A stretch of 64,000 nt of DNA from Pseudomonas brassicacearum (GTDB taxonomy: Bacteria > Pseudomonadota > Gammaproteobacteria > Pseudomonadales > Pseudomonadaceae): the NCBI RefSeq assembly GCF_003732225.1, contig NZ_MOBJ01000014.1, forward strand, positions 1 to 64,000. Reading direction: 5' to 3'. This document shows positions 44,358 through 53,599 of the stretch, piece by piece. Numbering within the stretch: the first letter of the stretch is position 1; each line of letters opens with the position of its first letter. Both the position numbers and the translations under genes were made by a program. The notes beneath the pieces were generated by a model. That model had not been told where the DNA came from and searched no databases. It saw only the letters and a list, made by a program, of their open reading frames with translations.

Positions 44358-44372
44358 TTGTTTTATCTACAA
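44358..44372. promoter_or_regulatory. HexR operator candidate 2
   Basis: TTGT-TTTATCT-ACAA also matches TTGT-N7-ACAA and lies on the edd side of the divergent promoter region. HexR binds 2-keto-3-deoxy-6-phosphogluconate and releases these sites. Confidence 0.75.
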
Positions 44373-44494
44373 CGAGTGACCTGAATCAACTGGTCCGAGT
44401 GGTCAAGAAAACCGTCAGCGCTGCACGCGTTGACGCCTCTTGATCAGCATAGACACGAACAGGTCGCCACATCCGTTAGCCTGGAGTTCTACAC

Positions 44495-46321
44495 ATGCAT
44501 CCCCGCGTACTTGAGGTCACTGAACGGCTTGTCACCCGTAGCCGCGCTACCCGTGAGGCCTACCTTGCATTGATTCGCGGCGCCGCCAGCGATGGCCCGA
44601 TGCGCGGCAAGCTGCAATGCGCCAACTTCGCCCACGGCGTGGCCGGGTGCGGCACCGAAGACAAGCAAAGCTTGCGGATGATGAACGCCGCCAACGTGGC
44701 AATTGTTTCGTCATATAACGACATGCTCTCGGCGCATCAGCCGTACGAGCACTACCCGGAACAAATCAAACACGCGCTGCGCGAGATCGGTTCGGTCGGC
44801 CAGTTCGCCGGCGGCGTGCCAGCGATGTGTGACGGTGTGACTCAGGGCGAGCCGGGCATGGAACTGGGCATCGCCAGCCGCGAGGTGATCGCGATGTCGA
44901 CCGCCGTGGCGCTGTCCCACAACATGTTCGATGCGGCGATGATGCTCGGCATCTGCGACAAGATCGTGCCGGGCCTGATGATGGGCGCGCTGCGTTTTGG
45001 TCATCTGCCGACTATTTTCGTTCCGGGCGGACCGATGGTGTCGGGGATTTCCAACAAGGAAAAAGCCGACGTCCGTCAGCGTTACGCCGAGGGCAAGGCC
45101 AGCCGTGAAGAGCTGCTGGAATCGGAAATGAAGTCCTACCACAGCCCTGGTACCTGCACCTTTTACGGTACCGCCAACACCAACCAGTTGCTGATGGAAG
45201 TCATGGGCCTGCACTTGCCGGGCGCCTCTTTCGTCAACCCGAACACGCCGTTGCGCGACGCCCTGACCCGTGAAGCCGCACACCAGATCACCCGTCTGAC
45301 CAAGCAAAGCGGCAACTTCATGCCGATCGGCGAAATCGTCGACGAGCGTTCGCTGGTCAACTCGATTGTTGCGCTGCACGCCACGGGCGGCTCGACCAAC
45401 CACACTCTGCACATGCCGGCCATCGCCATGGCAGCCGGTATTCAACTGACCTGGCAGGACATGGCCGACCTCTCCGAGGTGGTGCCGACCCTGAGCCACG
45501 TCTACCCGAACGGCAAGGCTGACATCAACCACTTCCAGGCCGCGGGCGGCATGTCGTTCCTGATCCGCGAACTGCTGGAAGCCGGTCTGCTCCACGAAAA
45601 CGTCAACACCGTGGCCGGGCATGGCCTGAGTCGCTACACCCAGGAACCGTTCCTGGAAAACGGTGAGCTGGTATGGCGAGAAGGCCCGATCGAAAGCCTT
45701 GATGAAAACATTCTGCGCCCAGTCGCCCGTGCATTCTCGCCAGAAGGCGGCCTGCGGGTGATGGAAGGCAACCTCGGTCGTGGGGTGATGAAAGTCTCGG
45801 CCGTGGCGCCGGAGCATCAAGTGGTCGAAGCGCCGGCAATGGTTTTCCAGGATCAGCAAGACCTGGCCGATGCGTTCAAGGCAGGTCTGCTGGAGAAGGA
45901 CTTTGTCGCGGTGATGCGCTTCCAGGGCCCACGCTCCAACGGCATGCCGGAACTGCACAAAATGACGCCGTTCCTCGGGGTGCTGCAGGACCGTGGCTTC
46001 AAGGTCGCGCTGGTCACTGATGGGCGGATGTCCGGTGCGTCGGGGAAAATCCCGGCGGCCATTCACGTCAGCCCGGAAGCCTATGTCGGCGGTGCTTTGG
46101 CACGCGTGCAAGAGGGCGATATCATCCGCGTCGATGGCGTCCACGGCACCTTGCAGCTTATGGTGGATGCCGATGAATTTGCCGCTCGCACACCGGCTAA
46201 AGGCCTGCTGGACAACGGCATTGGCTGCGGTCGTGAGTTGTTTGGCTTCATGCGCATGGCCTTCAGCTCGGCAGAGCAGGGCGCCAGCGCCTTTACCTCT
46301 GCCCTGGAGACCCTTAAGTGA
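44495..46321 (+). CDS. edd: phosphogluconate dehydratase
   Basis: First committed Entner-Doudoroff enzyme: 6-phosphogluconate to 2-keto-3-deoxy-6-phosphogluconate. The 608 residues are full length for the IlvD/Edd [Fe-S] family, with CDGVTQGEPGMELG, LGICDKIVPGLMMG, HSPGTCTFYGTANTNQ and VTDGRMSGASGK. Its stop overlaps the glk start (GTGA). Confidence 0.97.
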   Translation: MHPRVLEVTERLVTRSRATREAYLALIRGAASDGPMRGKLQCANFAHGVAGCGTEDKQSLRMMNAANVAIVSSYNDMLSAHQPYEHYPEQIKHALREIGSVGQFAGGVPAMCDGVTQGEPGMELGIASREVIAMSTAVALSHNMFDAAMMLGICDKIVPGLMMGALRFGHLPTIFVPGGPMVSGISNKEKADVRQRYAEGKASREELLESEMKSYHSPGTCTFYGTANTNQLLMEVMGLHLPGASFVNPNTPLRDALTREAAHQITRLTKQSGNFMPIGEIVDERSLVNSIVALHATGGSTNHTLHMPAIAMAAGIQLTWQDMADLSEVVPTLSHVYPNGKADINHFQAAGGMSFLIRELLEAGLLHENVNTVAGHGLSRYTQEPFLENGELVWREGPIESLDENILRPVARAFSPEGGLRVMEGNLGRGVMKVSAVAPEHQVVEAPAMVFQDQQDLADAFKAGLLEKDFVAVMRFQGPRSNGMPELHKMTPFLGVLQDRGFKVALVTDGRMSGASGKIPAAIHVSPEAYVGGALARVQEGDIIRVDGVHGTLQLMVDADEFAARTPAKGLLDNGIGCGRELFGFMRMAFSSAEQGASAFTSALETLK

Positions 46322-47268
46322 AACTAGCGCTGGTCGGTGACATTGGTGGAACCAATGCGCGTTTTGCGTTGTGGAAAAACCAGCAGCTGGAGTCGATCCA
46401 GGTGCTGGCGACAGCCGACTATGCCTGCCCGGAAGACGCCATCGGCGTCTACCTGAACGGCCTCGGCCTGGCGCCCGGTTCGATTGGCGCGGTGTGCCTG
46501 TCGGTGGCCGGTCCGGTCAGCGGTGATGAGTTTCGCTTCACCAACAACCATTGGCGGCTGAGTCGCAAGGCCTTTTGTCAGACCTTGCAGGTCGATCAGC
46601 TATTGCTGGTCAACGACTTCTCGGCCATGGCACTGGGCATGACGCGCCTGCAACCGGGTGAGTTTCGGGTGGTCTGCGAAGGCACGCCGGAGCCGTTGCG
46701 CCCGGCGGTGGTGATCGGTCCCGGAACCGGCCTCGGTGTTGGTACCTTGCTTGATCTTGGCGAAGGCCGTTGGGCCGCATTGCCGGGGGAGGGTGGGCAT
46801 GTCGACTTGCCGCTGAGCAGTCCGCGAGAAACCCAACTCTGGCAGCACATCTACAGCGAGATCGGTCACGTCAGCGCCGAAACAGCGTTGAGCGGCAGCG
46901 GTTTGCCGCGCGTCTATCGGGCGATCTGTGCCGTGGACGGGCATGAACCTGTGCTCGATACCCCGGAAGCCATCACCGCCGCAGGCCTTGCTGGCGACCC
47001 GATTGCCCTGGAAGTGCTCGAGCAGTTCTGCTGCTGGCTCGGCCGGGTGGCCGGCAACAACGTGCTGACCACCGGTGGACGTGGCGGTGTGTACATCGTC
47101 GGTGGGGTGATTCCACGGTTTGCCGATTTCTTTCTCAAAAGTGGTTTTGCTCGTTGCTTCGCCGACAAGGGTTGCATGAGCGAGTACTTCAACGGCATTC
47201 CGGTCTGGCTGGTGACCGCACCGTATTCCGGGTTGACTGGTGCGGGTGTGGCACTCGACCAGGCTTGA
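46318..47268 (+). CDS. glk: glucokinase
   Basis: ATP-dependent phosphorylation of imported glucose. The 316 residues have the phosphate-binding GDIGGTNARFALW (7-19), VNDFSAMALGM, GPGTGLGVG and PGEGGHVDLP motifs of the bacterial Glk family. GTG start, translationally coupled to edd. Confidence 0.96.
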   Translation: MKLALVGDIGGTNARFALWKNQQLESIQVLATADYACPEDAIGVYLNGLGLAPGSIGAVCLSVAGPVSGDEFRFTNNHWRLSRKAFCQTLQVDQLLLVNDFSAMALGMTRLQPGEFRVVCEGTPEPLRPAVVIGPGTGLGVGTLLDLGEGRWAALPGEGGHVDLPLSSPRETQLWQHIYSEIGHVSAETALSGSGLPRVYRAICAVDGHEPVLDTPEAITAAGLAGDPIALEVLEQFCCWLGRVAGNNVLTTGGRGGVYIVGGVIPRFADFFLKSGFARCFADKGCMSEYFNGIPVWLVTAPYSGLTGAGVALDQA

Positions 47269-47282
47269 GACCGCGTCGACTT

Positions 47283-47370
47283 CATCGCGAGCAAGCTCGC
47301 TCCCACAAGGGTTATGTACACATTTTGAATGTATGCAAGTAACCCTGTGGGAGCGAGCTTGCTCGCGATG
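47283..47370. repeat. REP doublet (GAGCGAGCTTGCTCGC)
   Basis: Inverted REP pair between glk and gltR. Confidence 0.9.
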
Positions 47371-47427
47371 AGGCCCTGACAGGCAACATAGATCCATGAA
47401 CGATCAGGCATAATCCGCCCCAACACT

Positions 47428-47437
47428 AACAACAAGG
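47428..47437 (+). promoter_or_regulatory. Crc/Hfq motif in the gltR leader
   Basis: AACAACAAGG: an exact AAYAAYAA motif overlapping the ribosome binding site, 10 bases before the GTG start. Confidence 0.6.
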
Positions 47438-47447
47438 ACGCCGCCCC

Positions 47448-48179
47448 GTGAGCTCAGTCAACAAGTCGATTTTGTTGGTCGATGACGATCAAGAGATACG
47501 CGAGTTGCTGGACACCTACCTCAGCCGCGCAGGCTTTCAGGTGCGGACCACGCCTGATGGCGCCGGGTTTCGCCAGGCGCTGAACGAGGCGCCGAGTGAT
47601 CTGGTGATCCTTGATGTGATGCTGCCGGACGAAGACGGCTTCAGCCTGTGTCGCTGGATTCGCCAGCACCCGCGTCAGGCCCAGGTGCCGATCATCATGC
47701 TCACCGCCAGTTCCGACGAAGCCGACCGGGTCATTGGCCTGGAGCTCGGCGCTGACGATTACCTTGGCAAACCCTTCAGTCCCCGTGAATTGCAGGCACG
47801 AATCAAAGCCTTGCTACGGCGTGCTCAGTTCGGTCAGGAGCGTTCCGGGGGTGAGGTGCTGGCCTTCGATGAATGGCGGCTGGACATGGTCAGCCATCGG
47901 CTGTTCCACACCGACGGCGAAGAGGTGATTCTCTCTGGAGCCGATTTCGCGCTACTGAAACTCTTCCTCGATCACCCGCAGGAAATTCTCGACCGCGACA
48001 CCATCGGCAATGCCACCCGTGGCCGTGACCTGATGCCGCTCGATCGCATCGTCGACATGGCCGTCAGCCGTTTGCGTCAGCGATTGCGCGATACCGAAAA
48101 ACCTCCACGCTTGATCCGCACCGTGCGCGGCAGCGGCTATCAACTGGCCGCCAATGTGGTCGCCAGCAATGGTCACTGA
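47448..48179 (+). CDS. gltR: glucose-uptake response regulator GltR
   Basis: OmpR-family response regulator that controls the gts/oprB glucose genes in Pseudomonas. The 243 residues have a receiver domain (about 7-120, phospho-acceptor Asp56 in VILDVMLPDE, acidic VDDDQE) and a winged-helix output domain (about 140-235). GTG start. Its end overlaps gtrS by 11 bases. Confidence 0.93.
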   Translation: MSSVNKSILLVDDDQEIRELLDTYLSRAGFQVRTTPDGAGFRQALNEAPSDLVILDVMLPDEDGFSLCRWIRQHPRQAQVPIIMLTASSDEADRVIGLELGADDYLGKPFSPRELQARIKALLRRAQFGQERSGGEVLAFDEWRLDMVSHRLFHTDGEEVILSGADFALLKLFLDHPQEILDRDTIGNATRGRDLMPLDRIVDMAVSRLRQRLRDTEKPPRLIRTVRGSGYQLAANVVASNGH

Positions 48180-49638
48180 GTTCTTCACGCGCCTGATACG
48201 GCGGATGCCGGTGCCGCGTTCGCTGCTCGGGCGGATGTTGCTCTTGACCCTGCTGGCAGTATTGTTCGCGCAGACGCTGTCGAGCGTGATCTGGGTCTCG
48301 CAATTGCGTGCCACGCAGTTGGAAGGGCTGGTTACCGCCGCCCGCAGCCTGGCGCATTCGATGACTGCCAGCGTCAGTTACTTTCGTTCCTTGCCGGTAG
48401 CGTATCGACCGTTGGTTCTCGACCAGTTGCGCAGCATGGGCGGTACCCGTTTCGTGGTGACGCTCAACGACAAACCGCTGGAAATGCAGTTGTTACCGCC
48501 GACCCCGCGCAAAGAAGCGGTGCTGGCGGCAGTGGATGAAGTGCTGCGGCAATCGCTGGGCGCAGACACCGATATCTCGGTGCAATTCGTCAGCCCGGAC
48601 GATCTGCGGATCTTCAATGGCGGTTTGAAACTCGATGAATTGCCGCGCTCTTGGGCGCACTACGCACTGACCCTGGAACCGGTCAATCCGCCGGTGCTGG
48701 TCACCCAGATCAAACTGGCCCAGGGCGAATGGCTGTACATCGCCTCGCTGTTGCCCGAGCCCTATACCAGCCTTGAAGAACAGGGGCTGCCTTCGCAGCA
48801 GGTCTGGTTCATCGTGCTCACCAGTGGATTTCTGTTGTTGTTCATTGGTCTGTTGGTGCACTGGCAGAGCCGGCCACTCAAGCGCCTGGCACGGGCGGCG
48901 CGGGACATGTCGCTGGGCGCCGAAGTGGAACCGGTGGCCGAGGGCGGCGGCAGTGAGGTGGTCGAAGTCGGCCGCGCCTTCAACGCTATGCGCGCGCGCA
49001 TCAGCCGCTACCTGACTGAGCGCAGCCAGTTGTTCAGTGCGATTTCCCATGACTTGCGCACCCCCATCACTCGTCTGCGACTGCGGGTCGAGCTGCTGGA
49101 GGATGAGCGGCTGCAAGCCAAGTTCGGGCGTGATCTGGATGAGCTGGAGCTGTTGGTCAAAGGCGCGCTGCAATGCGTCAAGGACACCGACATCCACGAA
49201 AACATCGAGCCGGTGGACCTCAACCATGTGCTCGATTGCCTGGTCGAGCCTTACCTGGCACCCAATGGCAATGGCCGCGTGACCCAGCAGGGGCGGGCGC
49301 TGGCGCCGTATCCCGGTAAGCCGTTGGCGCTCAAACGCTGCATCGGCAACCTGATCGACAACGCCCTCAAGTATGGGCAGTACGCGCATTTGCACATCGA
49401 CGACGATGACGCTGCGTTCATCCTGCACGTCGATGACGAAGGGCCGGGAGTGCCTGAGCAGCGACTGGAGCAGGTGTTCGAACCGCACTTTCGTTTGGCC
49501 GGGCAGCAGCAGGGTTATGGGCTGGGGTTGGGCATCGCGCGCAACATTGCCCATAGTCATGGTGGTGAAGTGAGTTTGCAGAATTTGCGCGAGGGTGGGT
49601 TAAGGGTGACGTTGCAGTTGCCGCGCAGTGTTGATTAA
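48169..49638 (+). CDS. gtrS: sensor histidine kinase GtrS
   Basis: Partner kinase of GltR, reported in Pseudomonas to sense 2-ketogluconate and 6-phosphogluconate. The 489 residues have two membrane helices (about 22-44 and 213-232) flanking a periplasmic domain, a HAMP region, the phospho-acceptor His294 in SAISHDLRTPITRL, and a HATPase domain with NLIDNALKYG and DEGPGVPE. The ATG within the gltR end was chosen over a slightly earlier GTG. Confidence 0.93.
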   Translation: MVTEFFTRLIRRMPVPRSLLGRMLLLTLLAVLFAQTLSSVIWVSQLRATQLEGLVTAARSLAHSMTASVSYFRSLPVAYRPLVLDQLRSMGGTRFVVTLNDKPLEMQLLPPTPRKEAVLAAVDEVLRQSLGADTDISVQFVSPDDLRIFNGGLKLDELPRSWAHYALTLEPVNPPVLVTQIKLAQGEWLYIASLLPEPYTSLEEQGLPSQQVWFIVLTSGFLLLFIGLLVHWQSRPLKRLARAARDMSLGAEVEPVAEGGGSEVVEVGRAFNAMRARISRYLTERSQLFSAISHDLRTPITRLRLRVELLEDERLQAKFGRDLDELELLVKGALQCVKDTDIHENIEPVDLNHVLDCLVEPYLAPNGNGRVTQQGRALAPYPGKPLALKRCIGNLIDNALKYGQYAHLHIDDDDAAFILHVDDEGPGVPEQRLEQVFEPHFRLAGQQQGYGLGLGIARNIAHSHGGEVSLQNLREGGLRVTLQLPRSVD

Positions 49639-49657
49639 AAAGACCGCGTTATCGTTC

Positions 49658-49736
49658 ATCGCGAGCAAGCTCGCTCCCACAGTGGTTCCGCGTCGTACAC
49701 AAATCCAATGTGGGAGCGAGCTTGCTCGCGATGGCG
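49658..49736. repeat. REP doublet (GAGCGAGCTTGCTCGC)
   Basis: Inverted REP pair between gtrS and the isomerase gene. Confidence 0.9.
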
Positions 49737-49766
49737 TCAGTCCCTTCAACACATTCCTCAAGGCCA

Positions 49767-49834
49767 ATGTCACAAGTCAGTGACATACCCAGCCGGCTTC
49801 GTTACCTGCGCCTTCCCACACGTTGTTTAGACTC
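49767..49834 (+). promoter_or_regulatory. sugar-uptake promoter, copy 1 (isomerase gene)
   Basis: An inverted repeat ATGTCAC-N6-GTGACAT (49767-49786) is followed after 10 bases by CTTCGTTACCTGCG (49797-49810) and, 13 bases later, by TGTTTAGACTC (49824-49834) with a TAGACT -10-like box. The same elements at the same spacing occur before gtsA. They are candidates for the GltR-controlled promoter. Confidence 0.7.
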
Positions 49835-49846
49835 ATCTGCAGTCAT

Positions 49847-49858
49847 AACAACAAAAAA
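49847..49858 (+). promoter_or_regulatory. Crc/Hfq motif in the isomerase leader
   Basis: AACAACAAAAAA, an exact AAYAAYAA motif running into the AAAGG ribosome binding site. Confidence 0.6.
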
Positions 49859-49866
49859 GGCACCCC

Positions 49867-51126
49867 ATGAACACCACCCCTACTGCCTTCAGCAGTTGGC
49901 TGAACGCGCCTGCCCATCAGCAATGGCTGGCTGACGAAGGCCTGCGCCTGCTGGCTTTCGCCAAGGCATCGAAGCTGCCCGAAGGCTTCGGCAATCTGGA
50001 TGAATACGGTCGCCTGCCGGCCAACGCCCAGGCACACACCATGAACACCGCACGCATGACTCACAGCTTCGCCATGGCGCACATTCAGGGCTTGCCGGGA
50101 TTTGCCGAGCTGGTGGATCACGGCATCGACGCCCTCAATGGCCCGCTGCGTGACGCCGAATTCGGTGGCTGGTTTGCGGCGCCCGATCACCGTGATGGCG
50201 ATACCGGCAAGGCCGCTTACCTGCATGCTTTCGTGGCACTCGCGGCGAGTTCTGCGGTGGTCGCCCAAAGGCCCGGTGCACAAGCCTTGCTGAGTGATGC
50301 CATCGCGATCATCGAACAGCATTTCTGGAGCGAAGAGGAGGGCGCGATGCGCGAATCCTTCAACCGCGACTGGAGCGAAGAGGAACGCTATCGCGGCGCC
50401 AACAGCAACATGCACGCCACCGAAGCCTTTCTTGCGCTGGCCGATGTCACCCAGGACAGCCGTTGGTTGAACCGCGCCTTGCGGATTGTCGAGCGGGTGA
50501 TTCACGGGCATGCGGCGCAAAATCAGTATTTGGTGGTCGAGCATTTCGATCTGCACTGGCAACCGTTGCACGGCTACAACCAGGCCAATCCGGCCGACGG
50601 TTTCCGACCTTACGGCACCACGCCGGGCCATGGTTTCGAATGGTCACGGCTGCTGTTGCACCTCGAAGCAGCACGCGTGCAGGCCGGCATGCTGACACCT
50701 GGCTGGCTGCTGATCGACGCGCAACAACTCTTCGCCCACAACTGCCTTCACGGTTGGGACGTCGATGGCGCGCCCGGCATTGTCTACACCCTCGACTGGG
50801 ACAATCGCCCCGTTGTGCGCCAGCGCTTGCACTGGGTTCACTGCGAAGCCAGCGCTGCCGCCAGCGCACTGCTCAAGCGCACCGGTGAGGCGCAGTACGA
50901 AACCTGGTATCGGTGCTTCTGGGAGTTCAGCGACAGCTGTCTGATTGACCGAATCCACGGCAGCTGGCACCACGAACTTGACCCGCAAAACCGCCCGAGC
51001 GCCGAGATCTGGGGCGGCAAGCCAGACCTCTATCACGCCTGGCAAGCGGTGTTGATTCCACGCTTGCCGCTGGCGCCGAGCATGGCCAGTGCATTGGCTC
51101 AAGGCTCTACCTCGGGACTTGTGTAA
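49867..51126 (+). CDS. AGE-family sugar isomerase (probable mannose isomerase)
   Basis: A 419-residue (alpha/alpha)6-barrel protein of the N-acylglucosamine 2-epimerase family, closer to the YihS/mannose-isomerase branch than to true epimerases. Visible conserved blocks are YRGANSNMHATEAFLA, PGHGFEWSRLLLHLE, HWVHCEASAAA and SAEIWGGKPDLYHAWQA, with several barrel histidines. Its place between gtrS and gtsA suggests that it feeds mannose (as fructose) or a related hexose into the glucose pathway. Exact substrate inferred only. Confidence 0.82.
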   Translation: MNTTPTAFSSWLNAPAHQQWLADEGLRLLAFAKASKLPEGFGNLDEYGRLPANAQAHTMNTARMTHSFAMAHIQGLPGFAELVDHGIDALNGPLRDAEFGGWFAAPDHRDGDTGKAAYLHAFVALAASSAVVAQRPGAQALLSDAIAIIEQHFWSEEEGAMRESFNRDWSEEERYRGANSNMHATEAFLALADVTQDSRWLNRALRIVERVIHGHAAQNQYLVVEHFDLHWQPLHGYNQANPADGFRPYGTTPGHGFEWSRLLLHLEAARVQAGMLTPGWLLIDAQQLFAHNCLHGWDVDGAPGIVYTLDWDNRPVVRQRLHWVHCEASAAASALLKRTGEAQYETWYRCFWEFSDSCLIDRIHGSWHHELDPQNRPSAEIWGGKPDLYHAWQAVLIPRLPLAPSMASALAQGSTSGLV

Positions 51127-51188
51127 CCATGCGGTGACATTTTGCCGTCGCTTCGTTACCTGCGAGGCGGACTACGCTGTTTAAACTC
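51122..51188 (+). promoter_or_regulatory. sugar-uptake promoter, copy 2 (gtsA)
   Basis: TGTAAC-N6-GTGACA (51122-51139, overlapping the isomerase stop codon) is followed by CTTCGTTACCTGCG (51151-51164) and TGTTTAAACTC (51178-51188). All internal spacings equal those of copy 1; the intervening bases differ. Confidence 0.7.
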
Positions 51189-51220
51189 CTTTGCAGCGCA
51201 AGCACCAGACTTGCATGCAT

Positions 51221-51228
51221 AACAACAA
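51221..51228 (+). promoter_or_regulatory. Crc/Hfq motif in the gtsA leader
   Basis: AACAACAA followed by GAAAGG, the ribosome binding site; exact AAYAAYAA match. Confidence 0.6.
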
Positions 51229-51242
51229 GAAAGGTACTTCAG

Positions 51243-52535
51243 ATGAATGCGATTTCTCGCCTCGCCACTGTCATTTCTCTTGCCTCAATGTTTCCCCTCA
51301 GCGCTCTTGCCGCCGATTCCAAAGGTTCCGTGGAAGTCGTGCACTGGTGGACTTCGGGTGGTGAAAAAGCAGCGGTCGATGTCCTCAAGGCTCAAGTCGA
51401 AAAAGACGGCTTCACCTGGAAGGACGGTGCGGTCGCCGGCGGCGGTGGCGCTACGGCCATGACCGTACTCAAAAGCCGCGCCGTGGCCGGTAACCCACCG
51501 GGTGTTGCACAAATCAAAGGCCCGGACATTCAGGAGTGGGGCAGCACTGGCCTGCTTAGCACCGACGCCCTGAAAGGCGTTTCCAAAGCTGAAAACTGGG
51601 ATGGCCTGCTCTCGAAGAAAGTCTCCGACACCGTCAAGTACGAAGGTGATTACGTCGCGGTTCCGGTGAACATTCACCGCGTCAACTGGCTGTGGATCAA
51701 CCCGGCAGTCTTCAAGAAAGCCGGTATCGAAAAAGCCCCGACCACCCTCGAAGAATTCTATGCCGCTGGTGACAAACTGAAAGCTGCCGGCTTCATTGCC
51801 CTGGCCCACGGTGGTCAGCCTTGGCAGGACAGCACCGTGTTTGAAGACGTGGTGCTCTCGGTCATGGGCGCTGAGGGTTACAAGAAAGCCCTGGTCGATT
51901 TGGACCAGAAAACCCTTTCCGGCCCGGAAATGGTCAAGTCCTTCACCGAGCTGAAAAAACTCACCGGTTACATGGACCCCAACCGCGCGGGTCGTGACTG
52001 GAACATCGCTGCCGCCGATGTCATCAACGGCAAGGCTGGCATGCAGATGATGGGTGACTGGGCCAAGAGCGAATGGACCGCCGCGCACAAGGTAGCGGGC
52101 AAGGACTATCAGTGCGTGCCGTTCCCGGGCACTGAAAAAGCCTTCACCTACAACATCGACTCCCTCGCGGTGTTCAAGCTCAAGGCCGATCGCACCGGCG
52201 ATATCGCTGCTCAACAGGACCTGGCCAAGGTCGCGCTGGGTAAAGACTTCCAGAAGGTCTTCAGCATCAACAAGGGTTCGATCCCGGTTCGCACCGACAT
52301 GCTCAATGACATGAGCACCCTGGGTTTCGACTCCTGCGCCCAGGCGTCGGCCAAGGATTTCCTGGCTGACGAGAAGACCGGCGGCCTGCAACCGAGCATG
52401 GCGCACAACATGGCCACGTCCCTGGCGGTACAGGGCGCGATCTTCGATGTGGTGACCAACTTCATGAACGACAAGAGCGCTGACCCGGCCAAGGCCAGCG
52501 CCCAACTGGCATCGGCCATCAAAGCCGCCCAGTAA
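51243..52535 (+). CDS. gtsA: glucose ABC transporter, binding protein GtsA
   Basis: Periplasmic sugar-binding protein of the glucose/mannose importer. The 430-residue precursor has a signal peptide (about 1-23, SALA before ADSKG) and a family 1 solute-binding fold (VVHWWTSGGEKAAVDVLK..., GGQPWQDSTVFED, INGKAGMQMMGDWAKSEW). A REP pair follows it before gtsB, a layout in which the binding protein can be made in excess. Confidence 0.93.
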   Translation: MNAISRLATVISLASMFPLSALAADSKGSVEVVHWWTSGGEKAAVDVLKAQVEKDGFTWKDGAVAGGGGATAMTVLKSRAVAGNPPGVAQIKGPDIQEWGSTGLLSTDALKGVSKAENWDGLLSKKVSDTVKYEGDYVAVPVNIHRVNWLWINPAVFKKAGIEKAPTTLEEFYAAGDKLKAAGFIALAHGGQPWQDSTVFEDVVLSVMGAEGYKKALVDLDQKTLSGPEMVKSFTELKKLTGYMDPNRAGRDWNIAAADVINGKAGMQMMGDWAKSEWTAAHKVAGKDYQCVPFPGTEKAFTYNIDSLAVFKLKADRTGDIAAQQDLAKVALGKDFQKVFSINKGSIPVRTDMLNDMSTLGFDSCAQASAKDFLADEKTGGLQPSMAHNMATSLAVQGAIFDVVTNFMNDKSADPAKASAQLASAIKAAQ

Positions 52536-52555
52536 TCCCTGACGCCGCGTGACCC

Positions 52556-52645
52556 TGTGGGAGCGAGCCTGCTCGCGATAGCTGACTGACATTCAACAGA
52601 GATGTCGACTGTTTTACCGCTATCGCGAGCAGGCTCGCTCCCACA
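52556..52645. repeat. REP doublet between gtsA and gtsB
   Basis: Inverted REP pair with the GAGCGAGCCTGCTCGC core variant in the 155-base gap inside the operon. Confidence 0.9.
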
Positions 52646-52690
52646 AGGGGTCACTGTGCGCATTCACTTCTCTTCACCTGGATTATCCCG

Positions 52691-53599
52691 ATGAGCTCTG
52701 TGGCGGTTTTCAGCAAAGCCTCACCGTTCGACGCATTGCAGCGCTGGCTTCCCAAACTGGTTTTGGCGCCGAGCATGCTGATCGTCCTGGTTGGCTTTTA
52801 CGGTTACATCATCTGGACATTCGTTTTGTCCTTCACCAACTCCAGCTTCATGCCGAGCTACAAGTGGGTCGGCCTGCAGCAGTACATCCGGTTGATGGAA
52901 AACGACCGCTGGTGGGTCGCGAGCAAGAACCTCGCGGTCTTCGGTGGCATGTTCATCGGCATCAGCCTGGTGCTCGGGGTGTTTCTGGCGGTGCTGCTGG
53001 ATCAGCGCATTCGCAAGGAAGGCTTCATCCGCACCATCTACCTGTACCCGATGGCGCTGTCGATGATCGTCACCGGTACCGCCTGGAAATGGCTGCTCAA
53101 CCCGGGCCTGGGTCTGGACAAGATGCTGCGTGACTGGGGCTGGGAAGGCTTCCGCCTGGACTGGCTGGTGGATCAGGATCGCGTGGTTTATTGCCTGGTG
53201 ATCGCCGCCGTGTGGCAAGCCTCCGGGTTTGTGATGGCGATGTTCCTGGCGGGCCTGCGCGGTGTTGATCAGTCGATCATCCGTGCCGCTCAAGTCGACG
53301 GTGCGAGCCTGCCGACCATCTATTTGAAGATCGTCCTGCCGAGCCTGCGTCCGGTGTTTTTCAGTGCCTTCATGATCCTCGCGCACATCGCGATCAAGAG
53401 CTTCGACCTGGTGGCGGCGATGACCGCGGGCGGTCCGGGTTATTCCTCCGACCTGCCGGCGATGTTCATGTATTCCTTCACCTTCAGCCGTGGCCAGATG
53501 GGCATCGGTTCGGCGAGCGCAATGATGATGCTCGGCGCGATCCTGGCGATTCTGGTGCCGTACCTGTACTCCGAACTGCGAGGCAAGCGCCATGAGTAA
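52691..53599 (+). CDS. gtsB: glucose ABC transporter, permease GtsB
   Basis: Inner-membrane permease of the carbohydrate type 1 family. 302 residues with six membrane helices and the EAA-like loop IIRAAQVDGASLPTIYLKIVLP (about 197-218), which docks with GtsD. Overlaps gtsC by 8 bases. Confidence 0.93.
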   Translation: MSSVAVFSKASPFDALQRWLPKLVLAPSMLIVLVGFYGYIIWTFVLSFTNSSFMPSYKWVGLQQYIRLMENDRWWVASKNLAVFGGMFIGISLVLGVFLAVLLDQRIRKEGFIRTIYLYPMALSMIVTGTAWKWLLNPGLGLDKMLRDWGWEGFRLDWLVDQDRVVYCLVIAAVWQASGFVMAMFLAGLRGVDQSIIRAAQVDGASLPTIYLKIVLPSLRPVFFSAFMILAHIAIKSFDLVAAMTAGGPGYSSDLPAMFMYSFTFSRGQMGIGSASAMMMLGAILAILVPYLYSELRGKRHE

